A stretch of DNA of 30,316 nucleotides from Deltaproteobacteria bacterium (GCA_013152945.1 JAADFL010000072.1:1-30316); one strand, 5' to 3'. Counted from the first letter of the stretch, positions 8,755 through 18,073 are shown. Numbers and translations are program-made. Notes: generated from the letters alone by a model not told the origin.

Positions 8755-10104
8755 TTGATCAGGAAATGCTTGGTGGCAGCGATTATCATATCGGCCTTAC
8801 AATTGGGATGCGCCACTGAAATAGGAGGGGAGTCTCCTCCCATGGGAAAATTCCACTATCCCATTGGAGTAACCCTGGGACCGGAAGCCAAGATAGCGTA
8901 CGTTGTCAATTCCAACTTCAATGCCGAGTACAAGAAGGGTTCCATAGCTTCCGTATTGCTGGATACAAACGACCCTGCAGGTTCGAGGATACTGGGATCG
9001 AAACAGGGAGATCCCTTGGACTCGAGGTTGCTCATAGATTCCTTTGCAGGAAACATCGCAATCGAGAAGCACATGCGCAAAGACGACAAGGGAGAATTCT
9101 ACAGAGCGTACGTGCCCATCAGGGAGAACAACGCAGTAGAGGTGGTGAGGATAGGACGGACAGAGGTCAAAGATTCGTCCGGCGACTCACAACAGGTGTG
9201 GGCGTCCCTGTCCTCGTCAGGCAGAGTCATGACCAGGAGAGGCGATCCCTTCAGGGTCATGGCTGATATAGAAGTGGAATGTCCGGGCGGGCAGGGCAGG
9301 GGGCTGCAGATCGTTCCCATGCTGGCGGTCCTGCACTTGGCAAGAGGTGAGATGGTGTTCCTTGATCTCGATGCCCTTGACACGTCATTGTCCGGGGGCG
9401 AACTCGAACAGGGACGGGAAGTATTGGCAGGCCAAATCGATCTGCCCGGAGGCACGAACGACGTTGCCATGCACCCGGCCACGAGGGAACTCTACGTTAC
9501 CAGCAGGTTTACGAGCAGTATCGAGGTATTGACACCTGATCCGGGGACTCTTTGCTACCATTGCAAGTTCTGTGAACAGGGCAACACCAAAGACGGTTCC
9601 TGTGTCTTGCCCGACGAGTGCCAGGGAGGATGGAACCATCGTCGTATAACTGTTTCAAATTACGGCGCCGGCGGCACAGACATGCGGGGGCTCGCCTTTT
9701 CAACAGACGGGTCCAAGCTGTACGTAGCTGACAGGGGACCCAATTCATTGCTTGTATTCGATACTTCCATAGGTGAAAACGGAGAACCCAATGACAAGTT
9801 GGTGGATGTGGCCGCTCTACCTGCTTCACCGGCAATGGTTAAATACCTGGACAGGCCCAATCCTCTCGACGACTTGGTTCTCGTAACATGTTTCGAAGAT
9901 GGCAGGCTGTGGATACTGGATGCCGAAACACTGTCCGTGATCATGGCATCGTTTGCCGGAGATGGCCCCTATGAAATACAGGCAGGTCACCTCACCGGCC
10001 TTGGCGACGTGGCCTTTGTGCCCGACTTTGACGGAGCCTCCCTGGCCATGATCAACCTTAATGAAGGTCCTGCCTTTGGGAGCGTGCTCACTTTTATTCA
10101 TTGA
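8755..10104 (+). CDS. Putative lipoprotein with YVTN-type beta-propeller repeats
   Basis: Function unknown. A hydrophobic signal ends in LQLGC (probable lipid Cys19, imperfect lipobox). The rest (449 aa) contains propeller-like strands such as IAYVVNSN, ELYVTSRF, GLAFSTDGSKLYVAD and LVFDTS, resembling YVTN/NHL-type repeat proteins, so a beta-propeller in the periplasm or outer membrane is likely. Five cysteines are clustered at 267, 270, 273, 283 and 289, in a loop between two predicted blades. The start is TTG 8755, set by AGGAGGT 5 nt upstream, which itself overlaps the ppdK stop. The 3' end overlaps the convergent metallopeptidase-like gene by 7 nt and no terminator is visible between them. 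Confidence 0.75.
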   Translation: MIRKCLVAAIIISALQLGCATEIGGESPPMGKFHYPIGVTLGPEAKIAYVVNSNFNAEYKKGSIASVLLDTNDPAGSRILGSKQGDPLDSRLLIDSFAGNIAIEKHMRKDDKGEFYRAYVPIRENNAVEVVRIGRTEVKDSSGDSQQVWASLSSSGRVMTRRGDPFRVMADIEVECPGGQGRGLQIVPMLAVLHLARGEMVFLDLDALDTSLSGGELEQGREVLAGQIDLPGGTNDVAMHPATRELYVTSRFTSSIEVLTPDPGTLCYHCKFCEQGNTKDGSCVLPDECQGGWNHRRITVSNYGAGGTDMRGLAFSTDGSKLYVADRGPNSLLVFDTSIGENGEPNDKLVDVAALPASPAMVKYLDRPNPLDDLVLVTCFEDGRLWILDAETLSVIMASFAGDGPYEIQAGHLTGLGDVAFVPDFDGASLAMINLNEGPAFGSVLTFIH

Positions 10105-12452
10105 ATGGCAGCTAAAGAAAACGGGTGAATCAGCCCGGTAAAGGGATCGACCTTTTCCTTATTCTTTTCCTTATTCTTTTTCTCAACAAAAAGGCACCTG
10201 CTCATACGGTCCGAGAGCATGGCCTTTTCTCCGTCCCTTGTGCCGGCCTGAAACAATTTATCGTACACGTGATACGCCCTGCCCGGCTCGTTCAAAAGTA
10301 AAAGTGAATCCGCAAGCTTTAAGAGACGGTTGAATTCTACGGCTGCTCCTATTTCAGACATATCTCCTGCACCTTCCAACAGGCGAACCGCCTGTCCTGC
10401 TTCAAGGGCATCGGCCTTTCTGATGCCCTGGAGGTACATGGCCTCTTTCCCCGGACTTCCTGTCTTTGCCGCCTTTTGCAACAGGCTGAAATCAGACATT
10501 CCAGGCACGAGATATCCAGCCAGGGGGTCACCTTTTCCTGCAAGAGATGTCTTCAGGAACAACCTTCTTTTTGACCCTGCCCCGGAATGCATTTTCAGGG
10601 CTTGTTTCCAAAACCGGACCGCCATGGCGTTGTTTTTATCGAAAAGGTACGAATCACCCGTTGATTCCAGGGCAATCGCCTTCAACCTGGGTGAAATTCC
10701 GGGGAAAAGCATACACAACCGGGCACACCTCCTTGCAGCGACAGTCCGGCCCTCGGCCAAGTAGGCCCTTGAAAGCCCGATGAGCAGGTCTGGCCTGCCA
10801 TGAGCGCATCTCGACGCCCTGGAGAATGAAGCAATGGCCCTGACCGGATCTTTTCCAATCATGAATTCATAACCTCTTTTTTTTTGCAGGGCTATATCTC
10901 TCGCACATGCCTGATTGAAAAGACTGGGCATTTTGAATCTGTACATGGCAGCGGATAATAAGTCACGCCCGGGTTTTTTTCCTTTCATGACCTGTTTCTG
11001 CAGGAATCTGCGCCATCTCTTCCCAAGGTTTCGAAGGCTTAAATGATACGCGGCTTGAAGGTCTCCAAGCCGGTATGCATCCATGAATTTCTTTCGGCCT
11101 TGTTTCTCCCACAAAAAGGCAATAAAGGAACCGCTCTCGAGGTAAGCCCTTGATGGAACCGCCTTCCAAAAGGCTCCGGTTTCGAACAGTTTATCTATGG
11201 GTATTTCCATGTTCAAGGCAAATAGCGCCGCACTCAACGCATGGGGAGAGTACTCGTGCTCATCCCATGCAGATGCCACGGCAAAGCCCTCTATCAAGGC
11301 CATATGTGGCAGGGACCATGGCCTTCCCGGCAGGCCTGTTACAAAATTCCCCATGTACCGGGAGAACAGGTGGGACAACTCGTGAGCCAAAACCGGGTGG
11401 GGGAAACCTGACCAGACCAGGTGCATTTCTCCTGACCAGGGTCTCGCTATACTCGTCCTTGCCGCACCAAGCAGTTTTCTTCTCAATGTTCTGCTTGGAT
11501 AAATGTACGAATCGAATTTAGACCTGGGAGCAAAACCGAGCAGTTTCACCAGCCTGGCATAGTTGTATTCATGGTCCATGGCCATGGCGTATTGAGCCTG
11601 CTTTTTCGTTCCCCTGGCCATGTGTATGGTGAAATGTTCGGTTTCCACCGACAATGGAAGAGCCCGAAGAATATCCTGCCTGTCCGGGTTTATCGATAGG
11701 GGATCGAAGATCTCGAATGAAATCATTGCCAGCACAAAAAATGAAAATATCACTTTCGTTGACAACGCCTTTCGTACATTGACAGTTGTGCATGCCAGAT
11801 AAAATACAACGATCCAAAACAAGTCTGAAATACGTAATAACAGGAGCTGATTTCGAAACGGTTGGGCCATATCGTAGAAAGAACCCGGGAAGAACCCGTA
11901 CAAGTGCCCTATTTGCACCAGAGGAGGTGACGTGGCTATCCTGAAGACAGCTATTGCAAGATCGAAAAAGAATATTGCAGTCACGAAAAAGGCAGCCCTT
12001 CGATGTCCCAGGATCAAGGTTGCGGATACTGCCAAGGCCCCGGCGAATAAAGTCGTGGAAAAAGGTCCCAGTAACATCCATACCCAACCCAGGGTCGAAC
12101 AACTGGAGCAGTCCGCACCGAGGGTAACAACCAGGAGTAGCCCCGGCAGCATGGCTGAACACGTGGCGGCCCAGGTCAGGATGAACAAAGCTGCAGGCTG
12201 CCTATGATATGCAGGAGCCGTTTTTTCCATATTGATTCCCAGATGCAATGCGGCAGCGCCTGCCACCAGCGAGAGGACAAAGGCCAGGTCCACCTGGATG
12301 CAGTTATACAAATGGTCTTGAACGGCAATGAATCCCAGCATGGTGTTGACAGAGAGCCAAAACAAAAAACGCCGTGACTTGAACTGCTCCGGATAGAACT
12401 GGAGCACGGATAATCCGAACCGTTCGTAGCTTGAAGTTACTTTACCGGTCAC
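10098..12452 (-). CDS. Polytopic membrane protein with HELSH metallopeptidase-like domain and TPR-like C-terminus
   Basis: Not recognised as a named protein. About 250 N-terminal residues hold several hydrophobic, probably membrane-spanning segments (roughly 30-50, 55-72, 88-111, 122-148, 153-172, 203-222, 232-250). A soluble domain follows (about 265-490) with HELSH (357-361) and, 27 residues after the second His, ALIEGFAVASAW, whose E388 could be the third zinc ligand. This HExxH plus downstream Glu layout is that of gluzincin-like (peptidase MA-type) proteases. The C-terminal 290 residues are helical and TPR-like. The GTG start at 12452 overlaps the lolA stop (GTGA) with GGAG just upstream, so it is coupled to lolA and ftsK. 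A role in envelope protein turnover is only an inference. The Lys/Glu/Asn tail is encoded by a repeat near 10150-10186. Confidence 0.7.
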   Translation of the reverse strand: MTGKVTSSYERFGLSVLQFYPEQFKSRRFLFWLSVNTMLGFIAVQDHLYNCIQVDLAFVLSLVAGAAALHLGINMEKTAPAYHRQPAALFILTWAATCSAMLPGLLLVVTLGADCSSCSTLGWVWMLLGPFSTTLFAGALAVSATLILGHRRAAFFVTAIFFFDLAIAVFRIATSPPLVQIGHLYGFFPGSFYDMAQPFRNQLLLLRISDLFWIVVFYLACTTVNVRKALSTKVIFSFFVLAMISFEIFDPLSINPDRQDILRALPLSVETEHFTIHMARGTKKQAQYAMAMDHEYNYARLVKLLGFAPRSKFDSYIYPSRTLRRKLLGAARTSIARPWSGEMHLVWSGFPHPVLAHELSHLFSRYMGNFVTGLPGRPWSLPHMALIEGFAVASAWDEHEYSPHALSAALFALNMEIPIDKLFETGAFWKAVPSRAYLESGSFIAFLWEKQGRKKFMDAYRLGDLQAAYHLSLRNLGKRWRRFLQKQVMKGKKPGRDLLSAAMYRFKMPSLFNQACARDIALQKKRGYEFMIGKDPVRAIASFSRASRCAHGRPDLLIGLSRAYLAEGRTVAARRCARLCMLFPGISPRLKAIALESTGDSYLFDKNNAMAVRFWKQALKMHSGAGSKRRLFLKTSLAGKGDPLAGYLVPGMSDFSLLQKAAKTGSPGKEAMYLQGIRKADALEAGQAVRLLEGAGDMSEIGAAVEFNRLLKLADSLLLLNEPGRAYHVYDKLFQAGTRDGEKAMLSDRMSRCLFVEKKNKEKNKEKVDPFTGLIHPFSLAAIQ

Positions 12453-13144
12453 TTGCTCCGTTTCCCGGGATTACCCTGACTTTCCATGACCTCGGCCGCT
12501 TTTGGAATATGGAACCTGAAGACGTCCCGGCCCAAGTGCCCGCCGATTACAAGGTCTTTGAATACCAGGCTGTTGTAGCCGCCGTAAGAATCTTTCCACC
12601 ATGTCTTGAGAACTTCTCCGGACTTGCTGTTGATTACCAGATATAACTCTTTGAACCTGGACGGTTTTTTTCGAGGTAACAGCTTGAGTTCGATTTCTTC
12701 TCCATTCTTGTTCGTTGATTCGCTCTTCACCTCGAACTCTGATTTGAGATCGCCCTTGCCGAAAAGAAAAGACAGGGCTGTAGTCAGGTTGTTGCTCGTA
12801 AAACCATGAACGATCTCGACCGTGTTGTCTATGGCGTCATATTGATAGAGGTCCTTGCCGTCCCAGACCAACAGGGAACCGGAAGACGGATCGTCATATT
12901 CCCACCTGAATCGATTCGGTCTCTTTACGTAGAGCGTTCCAGTGGCCCTTTCTCCAGCCCCGGGTTCGAACTTGCTTTTTGCAATCTGTACGAACGACAC
13001 CTTCAGTTGATCGGCCTTATTGTAAAAGGTCCTTACCAGATCCAGGATTTTGGCCGCAGGCATTGACACCCGTTTTGCTGCAGCAGGTGCATGAAAAGTG
13101 CAAAGCGCCATAAAAACAAGAAAAGTCGACTCAAAAAAATGCAT
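12449..13144 (-). CDS. lolA: Outer-membrane lipoprotein carrier protein
   Basis: Periplasmic chaperone that takes lipoproteins from the inner-membrane LolCDE complex to the outer membrane. The sequence has a signal peptide with an APAAA cleavage region and the family blocks GTLYVKRPNRFRWEY, LLVWDGKDLYQYD and LTTALSFLFGKGDL. Length after the chosen start is 231 aa, ordinary for LolA. ATG 13144 is preferred because a GGA lies 6 nt upstream and it begins a compact signal peptide; an in-frame ATG at 13192 would add 16 residues including two lysines and cannot be excluded. The gene lies downstream of ftsK, a neighbour pair seen in many proteobacteria, and its stop overlaps the next start. Its presence argues for a true outer membrane. 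Confidence 0.9.
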   Translation of the reverse strand: MHFFESTFLVFMALCTFHAPAAAKRVSMPAAKILDLVRTFYNKADQLKVSFVQIAKSKFEPGAGERATGTLYVKRPNRFRWEYDDPSSGSLLVWDGKDLYQYDAIDNTVEIVHGFTSNNLTTALSFLFGKGDLKSEFEVKSESTNKNGEEIELKLLPRKKPSRFKELYLVINSKSGEVLKTWWKDSYGGYNSLVFKDLVIGGHLGRDVFRFHIPKAAEVMESQGNPGKRSK

Positions 13145-13376
13145 TTTACATCCCAAAAAGTGCTTTAAAGGATAAGTCAAAAAATCCCCCATAAAAACAA
13201 AAAGGTAAATAGACCGCGTTACCGGCCACCGCGGCAGACGTAACGTCCTGTCTCTTTTCGATGTTTCCGGTATTCATCGGACAACATATCCTTTGACTGG
13301 ATTATCCATTTTTCCCCGGTCCACTTCTACCTTACTTCAAACTCCAATAATTCAACGATTTACACCGGCTTGTTGT
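13145..13376. other. ftsK-lolA intergenic spacer
   Basis: 232 bp without a gene. On the minus strand a 5-bp stem (CCGCG/CGCGG, about 13215-13235) precedes a T-rich stretch near 13192-13205. This might weakly terminate or attenuate ftsK transcription, but the T-run is too distant for a confident call. No clear promoter was found. Confidence 0.35.
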
Positions 13377-16076
13377 TCACTCCGGTGGAGGCGGAGCCAA
13401 TACTTCTCTCCCCTTGGCCCCCATGGGAGGTGAAACGATGCCTTCTTTTTCCATCATCTCTATCATCCTGGCCGCCCGGTTGTAACCTACCTGCAACCGC
13501 CTTTGGAGCATGGAAATCGATGCCTTCCTGCTCTCTGTAACCCACCTGACCGCCTCGTCGTATTTTTCGTCGTAAACCTCTTCCCGCCCGGAATCTCCCT
13601 TGTCTTCATCTTCCCTCGGCCTAAGTATTTCTTCGTTGTAACTCGGCTTGCCCTGCTCCTTGAGAAACTCGACCAATCTCTGCGTCTCATCTTCCGATAC
13701 AAAGGCACCATGGCATCTCTTGGCCGTGGGACTGCCCGGCCCGAGGTACAACATATCACCCATACCCAGCAAAGATTCCGCGCCCTTTTGGTCCAGGACC
13801 ACCCTGGAATTGGTCTGATCTTGCACCCTGAATGCGATGCGGCTCGGGAAGTTGGCCTTTATCACGCCGGTTATAACCTTGGAGTCCGGCCTCTGGGTCG
13901 CAAGCACCAGGTGTATACCCGCAGCTCTCGCCTTCTGGGCAAGCCTTTGTATGGACATCTCGACCTCGCGTGAAACCAGGGCCATCAACTCTGCGAACTC
14001 GTCCACGATTATGAGTAAATATGGAAGTTGCTGCGGAATTTCGGCATCGAATGCATTATTGTCGTTTTCCTGTTCTCCACCTTGTTCCTCTGGTAATTCA
14101 GCGGCACTGTCCTTGCCGCCTGCTGCATCCTGCATTCCCGAAGCCTCCAGTATGGCTTGCTTACTCGACCGTCCGGCTTCTGTTTGCTCATTTTCCGGCC
14201 CTTGCCCGCTCTCGCCTTCCTTTCTTCTCAAAACAATGATTTTCTTGGCCTTGCGGTCAGTAATGCCCGCACTTGGTGCATCTCCTTTGGCTGAGTTGTT
14301 TTTCATGGCCCTAATTCGTTTGTTGTAGGTCGAGATGTTCCTGGCCCCCATCTCCGCCAGGAGGGTGTAACGTCTTTCCATCTCCTCCACCGCCCATGCA
14401 AGGGCTTGAGAGGCCTTTTTCATGTCCGTCACTACAGGAAGCAAAAGGTGGGGGATGCCATCATATGTGATCATGTCCACCATCTTGGGGTCGACTATTA
14501 TCATCCTCACTTCGTCCGGAGAGGCTCGAAAAAGAATGGAGGACAACATAGAATGGAGCATTACGCTCTTGCCCGAACCCGTTGTTCCTGCGATGAGTAA
14601 ATGAGGCATCTTTGCAATGTCCGCAGCCACGGGAGTACCGCGAATATCCTTGCCAAGGCAAAACACGAGTTTTCCCCGCTTGGAAGTAAATTCATCAGAG
14701 GAAATAATCTCCCTCAAGTAAACTGTTTCCCTTTCCTTGTTGGGCACCTCTATGCCCACAGCCGATTTGCCCGGAATCGGTGCCACGATTCGCACGCTCT
14801 TGGCCTCCAGGGCCATTGCCAAATCTTTTTCCAGGTTCGCGATTTGGCTCACCCTGACTCCCCTGCCCGGCTTGTACTCGTACATGGTGACCACGGGTCC
14901 GGGGTGTATCTCCATTACCTTGCCCTGCACACCGTAGTCCGCCAACTTGGACTCCACCCTCCTGGCCAGGTCGTACATCTCCTGGGGTTCCCGCTTGATC
15001 TTGGTTTCAGGCACATCATCCAGCAGGTCAACAGCAGGTAGTTGGTAATCTCCGAACTCTTCGAATTTGAATCGCCCCTGCTCCGCCACCCTCCTCGATT
15101 TCTTGAGCGCAGGGGATTCGACTATCCGCGGAACATGGGACACATTAACATCCTGGCCTGTTCCTCCTACCTGTACCGGTTCCTCGCTGATCTTTTGCCT
15201 TTCCTTATCGTCACCCTTCCCTGAAAAATCATTTTTTACCTGAAGCGATCTCTTTTTGAGCTCTTCCAGCAGTTTTTGCCTCTCCTTTTCTTCCATGGCC
15301 GCAGCCTTGTTTTCCACTTCAGCCTTGACCTTATCGAGCTTGCGGTTCCTGTCTTCCTCCAAGGCTGCCTTTAAAGTTTCTCTCCGTGACCGCGAGTCAT
15401 TCTCCGAAGCAAGCCATTCTTCTTTTTTTTCAGCCAGCTCGGCTTTTTTCTCCTTCAGTCTCCGCCTTCTCTCCCTGTGAACGAGCACCAGTGTGTGCGT
15501 TCTGCCGATAAATAAAATTACGAAATCCATCATGGCGGCCAACAGCCTGACCAGGGAAAAATTGGTTGTCATGAACAATGCCAGCAGGGCCACCAGGCCC
15601 AATAGAATGGTTGCGCCAATCTCTGCAAATGCCAACTCCAGGCCCTTGCCGATCCACATTCCGGCCAGGCCGCCGAATTCCAATCCCTTGTCTTGAGGCG
15701 CATGTATGTACAACATTCCTGCAACAGACAAAGCCAACAGGGAGTAACCCGTACTCTCCCAGAGCTTGATTCTTACTTCTTTGCCCAGCAATATCATCAG
15801 TCCCAGGACCCCAAGTCCGGCTACTGCGATGTAACTGGAATACCCCAGAGCACCTATGAAGATCTCGGCTGCAGCATTACCGGCAGGACCGATCCAGTTC
15901 GAACCTTTGGAAACGTACGAGTACAATGAAAGGAAGAGCAATGTTGAAAGACCGACAATCAACAGGCCTATGACCTCGCCAAGCCTGGTTCTCTTGTCGG
16001 GACGGACGGATTGGCGTGCCTTTGCAGGGGTTTTTGTTGCCTCTTTAGATTGTTTTTCTTTTCTTCGCGAGCTCAA
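13377..16076 (-). CDS. ftsK: DNA translocase FtsK
   Basis: Septal double-strand DNA pump that clears chromosome ends at division. Order: basic N-terminus; hydrophobic segments between about 33 and 190 (four expected for FtsK/SpoIIIE); a charged coiled-coil linker (about 200-290); motor domain with Walker A GTTGSGKS (497-504) and Walker B LLIIVDEF (687-694); and a C-terminal winged-helix gamma domain (about 835-895, SMLQRRLQVGYNRAARMIEMME) that reads polar DNA motifs. About 90 low-complexity residues (590-682) are inserted between the two Walker motifs. The start is TTG 16076, with GAGGA 5 nt upstream. A candidate promoter lies at 16123-16152. lolA and the metallopeptidase-like gene follow on the same strand. 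Confidence 0.95.
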   Translation of the reverse strand: MSSRRKEKQSKEATKTPAKARQSVRPDKRTRLGEVIGLLIVGLSTLLFLSLYSYVSKGSNWIGPAGNAAAEIFIGALGYSSYIAVAGLGVLGLMILLGKEVRIKLWESTGYSLLALSVAGMLYIHAPQDKGLEFGGLAGMWIGKGLELAFAEIGATILLGLVALLALFMTTNFSLVRLLAAMMDFVILFIGRTHTLVLVHRERRRRLKEKKAELAEKKEEWLASENDSRSRRETLKAALEEDRNRKLDKVKAEVENKAAAMEEKERQKLLEELKKRSLQVKNDFSGKGDDKERQKISEEPVQVGGTGQDVNVSHVPRIVESPALKKSRRVAEQGRFKFEEFGDYQLPAVDLLDDVPETKIKREPQEMYDLARRVESKLADYGVQGKVMEIHPGPVVTMYEYKPGRGVRVSQIANLEKDLAMALEAKSVRIVAPIPGKSAVGIEVPNKERETVYLREIISSDEFTSKRGKLVFCLGKDIRGTPVAADIAKMPHLLIAGTTGSGKSVMLHSMLSSILFRASPDEVRMIIVDPKMVDMITYDGIPHLLLPVVTDMKKASQALAWAVEEMERRYTLLAEMGARNISTYNKRIRAMKNNSAKGDAPSAGITDRKAKKIIVLRRKEGESGQGPENEQTEAGRSSKQAILEASGMQDAAGGKDSAAELPEEQGGEQENDNNAFDAEIPQQLPYLLIIVDEFAELMALVSREVEMSIQRLAQKARAAGIHLVLATQRPDSKVITGVIKANFPSRIAFRVQDQTNSRVVLDQKGAESLLGMGDMLYLGPGSPTAKRCHGAFVSEDETQRLVEFLKEQGKPSYNEEILRPREDEDKGDSGREEVYDEKYDEAVRWVTESRKASISMLQRRLQVGYNRAARMIEMMEKEGIVSPPMGAKGREVLAPPPPE

Positions 16077-16122
16077 ATCAATCCTCGAAAGACATGTGGC
16101 AAGTCCGCTTTGAATCGACTCC

Positions 16123-16152
16123 AGAGTAAATTCGCTTAATGGGCCGTGTCAA
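16123..16152 (-). promoter_or_regulatory. Candidate sigma70 promoter of ftsK
   Basis: On the minus strand a perfect TTGACA (16152-16147) is followed after 18 nt by TACTCT (16128-16123), which keeps the most conserved -10 positions (T1, A2, T6). The leader to the TTG start would be about 40 nt. Assigned by eye. Confidence 0.45.
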
Positions 16153-16231
16153 GTAAATGCTGTCCGAGCAAAGCCCAGTGGAATCTTGCCCTGAAATTGG
16201 GGCCCTTGATGGAAAATTATTGCCGACAGCT

Positions 16232-17983
16232 TTACTGATCCTCGAACATGTCTGAATATTTCGGAGACTTCCTTAGCTCTGAAAAGTTATCGTCATCTCT
16301 CGCCCTTGCTTTGAATGTAAGGCTGATGTCAAAAGCCCTGTTCAACAGGTCCATGGCAAAGGCAAGATTGTTTCTCTTTGCTGCAACGCATGCAGCCTTG
16401 TACAAGGCTTCTCCATTATCAGGATCCAATTCGCCTGCATGCAGGAAATCCAACAAGGCCTTGATTGCGGCGGACTTTTTTTCATCGATGCGAACATAGT
16501 TTTTCATGCCTTCGCGGAAGTAATCGGTTGACAGTTGCTTACCCTTTTTTGGCATCACAGTTCCGATGGCCTTGTAAAACTCGGCGCAATGAGGCAAACC
16601 TTCTCTCCATCCCCGTGATGCGCATTCGTTGCATTTGGCGGCCAGGGATGTGGTCAAGTCGAAGAACTTGTCGCTACCCGTATAAATTCCAGCCAATCTT
16701 TCGAGAGTAGGTCCAATGGCCTCGTAATTATATACGTGCCGGCTATTGCCGCACCTGGTAACAGCCTTACACCTGGAAGAAGCCGCCATTTTCTTCAGCA
16801 GGCCCAAAACCTTATCCTGATCTTTGACTTTCAGGGATGGTTTCATCTCTATTCGGCCCGCTTCTATTGATAAGGCGGTCATGTCCAGACCCTTCTTTTC
16901 TGCAAAAGACAGCATTTCTTCCGGAGCCCTGTCGCCTTTCCATTTCTTATTTTTCTTGATTGCCTTGAACAATGCACCATTATTCGAGTCGAGCACATCG
17001 AAGGCGAGCTTTACTTCTTTGTACCTGATAACCGGGTTTTCACGCAGGTCGAATACCTGGACCATTCCCCTGGAGGAGCAGACCTTGCTGCCTTCGCGTT
17101 CCTGGTGGTCGAAACCAACGATTATCTCCTTATCCTTGTCAGAGTCAAAATTTCGAAAAAGCAATTTCACGTCCGAGTTTACGACAAAACTCATGGGATC
17201 CGATCCGAGAGGCATTACTCCGGCTTTTTTCCAGCCGCCGGACACATCGTCATAGTAGTACACACCGATATCACGATTCAACGGACCCTTTGAGTAACCC
17301 AACCTTTTGACATCAACCGCCTTGTTGCTTGGAGGGGCTATTTCGGAAAAAATTTCATACTCGTCCGTCCTATCTTCCTGGATCAAGAGTTCCTTTGAAC
17401 GGTCTCCAATAATGTCCGCTGCACCGAACAACATGTCCGGATGGGCCAAGTACCCCCCGGAATAGGTGATTGCCGTCTCATCTTCAGGATCGAGGCTGTT
17501 GAGATATTCAGTGGCATCGGGATAATAGGCAAAACCTTTCAGGACTTCCACTGCCTCTTGCCTTGTTTTTGTATAACCTATGTATACCCAATAAAGACGT
17601 TTCTTTTCGCCTATATCATACCTGGAGTCGACCATGGCGGGGAAGTTGCGGTCCCTGATGAACGAAGCTTTCTCCTCTGCCTCCTGCCTGGTGCCGTATT
17701 CCTTGGTCCGCAAGCAGAAGAACGGCTCCAGGTACCTGGCGCGTGATTCGTCTCTGAAGGGGCCGACCCATACGATGTAACCATAGTCTTTGCTTTCCTC
17801 AAAGGTTCTGAAACCGTTTCTTTTAAGGAACCTCCTAAGGACGCTGGCATTGTTGCCTTCCGCATAGGTTGCAACCGGAAACGAGTATCCCTTTTTTTTC
17901 GATGCCCTGCTCCTGGCCTGAACAGTCGAGGCCCCGGTCATCACGAGTATGACACACATCGAAAGCACCGCGCTCTTATTCAT
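16232..17983 (-). CDS. Secreted protein with SPOR-like N-terminal repeats and TPR-like C-terminus
   Basis: Unrecognised periplasmic protein (583 aa). A signal peptide ends at VQA (residue 23). Two stretches resemble SPOR peptidoglycan-binding domains: about 32-80 (FPVATYAEGNNASVLRRFL ... YIVWVGPF) and about 128-150 (LYWVYIGYTKTRQEAVEVL). The middle part (about 180-330) has FDSDKDKEIIVGF-type segments that hint at a beta-propeller-like or FG-GAP-like repeat. The C-terminal 70 residues are TPR-like (NGEALYKAACVAAKRNNLAFA). Six or more cysteines lie around 400-470. ATG 17983 has AAGGGG 8 nt upstream, and a candidate promoter lies at 18045-18073. The opposite-strand neighbour starts less than 200 bp away. 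The SPOR call is by visual resemblance only. Confidence 0.7.
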   Translation of the reverse strand: MNKSAVLSMCVILVMTGASTVQARSRASKKKGYSFPVATYAEGNNASVLRRFLKRNGFRTFEESKDYGYIVWVGPFRDESRARYLEPFFCLRTKEYGTRQEAEEKASFIRDRNFPAMVDSRYDIGEKKRLYWVYIGYTKTRQEAVEVLKGFAYYPDATEYLNSLDPEDETAITYSGGYLAHPDMLFGAADIIGDRSKELLIQEDRTDEYEIFSEIAPPSNKAVDVKRLGYSKGPLNRDIGVYYYDDVSGGWKKAGVMPLGSDPMSFVVNSDVKLLFRNFDSDKDKEIIVGFDHQEREGSKVCSSRGMVQVFDLRENPVIRYKEVKLAFDVLDSNNGALFKAIKKNKKWKGDRAPEEMLSFAEKKGLDMTALSIEAGRIEMKPSLKVKDQDKVLGLLKKMAASSRCKAVTRCGNSRHVYNYEAIGPTLERLAGIYTGSDKFFDLTTSLAAKCNECASRGWREGLPHCAEFYKAIGTVMPKKGKQLSTDYFREGMKNYVRIDEKKSAAIKALLDFLHAGELDPDNGEALYKAACVAAKRNNLAFAMDLLNRAFDISLTFKARARDDDNFSELRKSPKYSDMFEDQ

Positions 17984-18044
17984 CTTCCAAACCCCTTGAC
18001 ACCTTTTTCAATGTTTTCCCATCCTTCATCTCAACCAAGATGTT

Positions 18045-18073
18045 CCTATATCCCGGCCAGCCGAATATGGCAA
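18045..18073 (-). promoter_or_regulatory. Candidate sigma70 promoter of the SPOR-like gene
   Basis: Minus-strand TTGCCA (18073-18068), a 17-nt spacer and TATAGG (18050-18045). The leader to ATG 17983 is about 55 nt. Confidence 0.5.

Noticed and set aside
7941-8843. 300-codon minus-strand open frame opposite ppdK
   Set aside because: The ppdK frame is full of conserved motifs here; this frame has no family resemblance and crosses the junction to the next gene.
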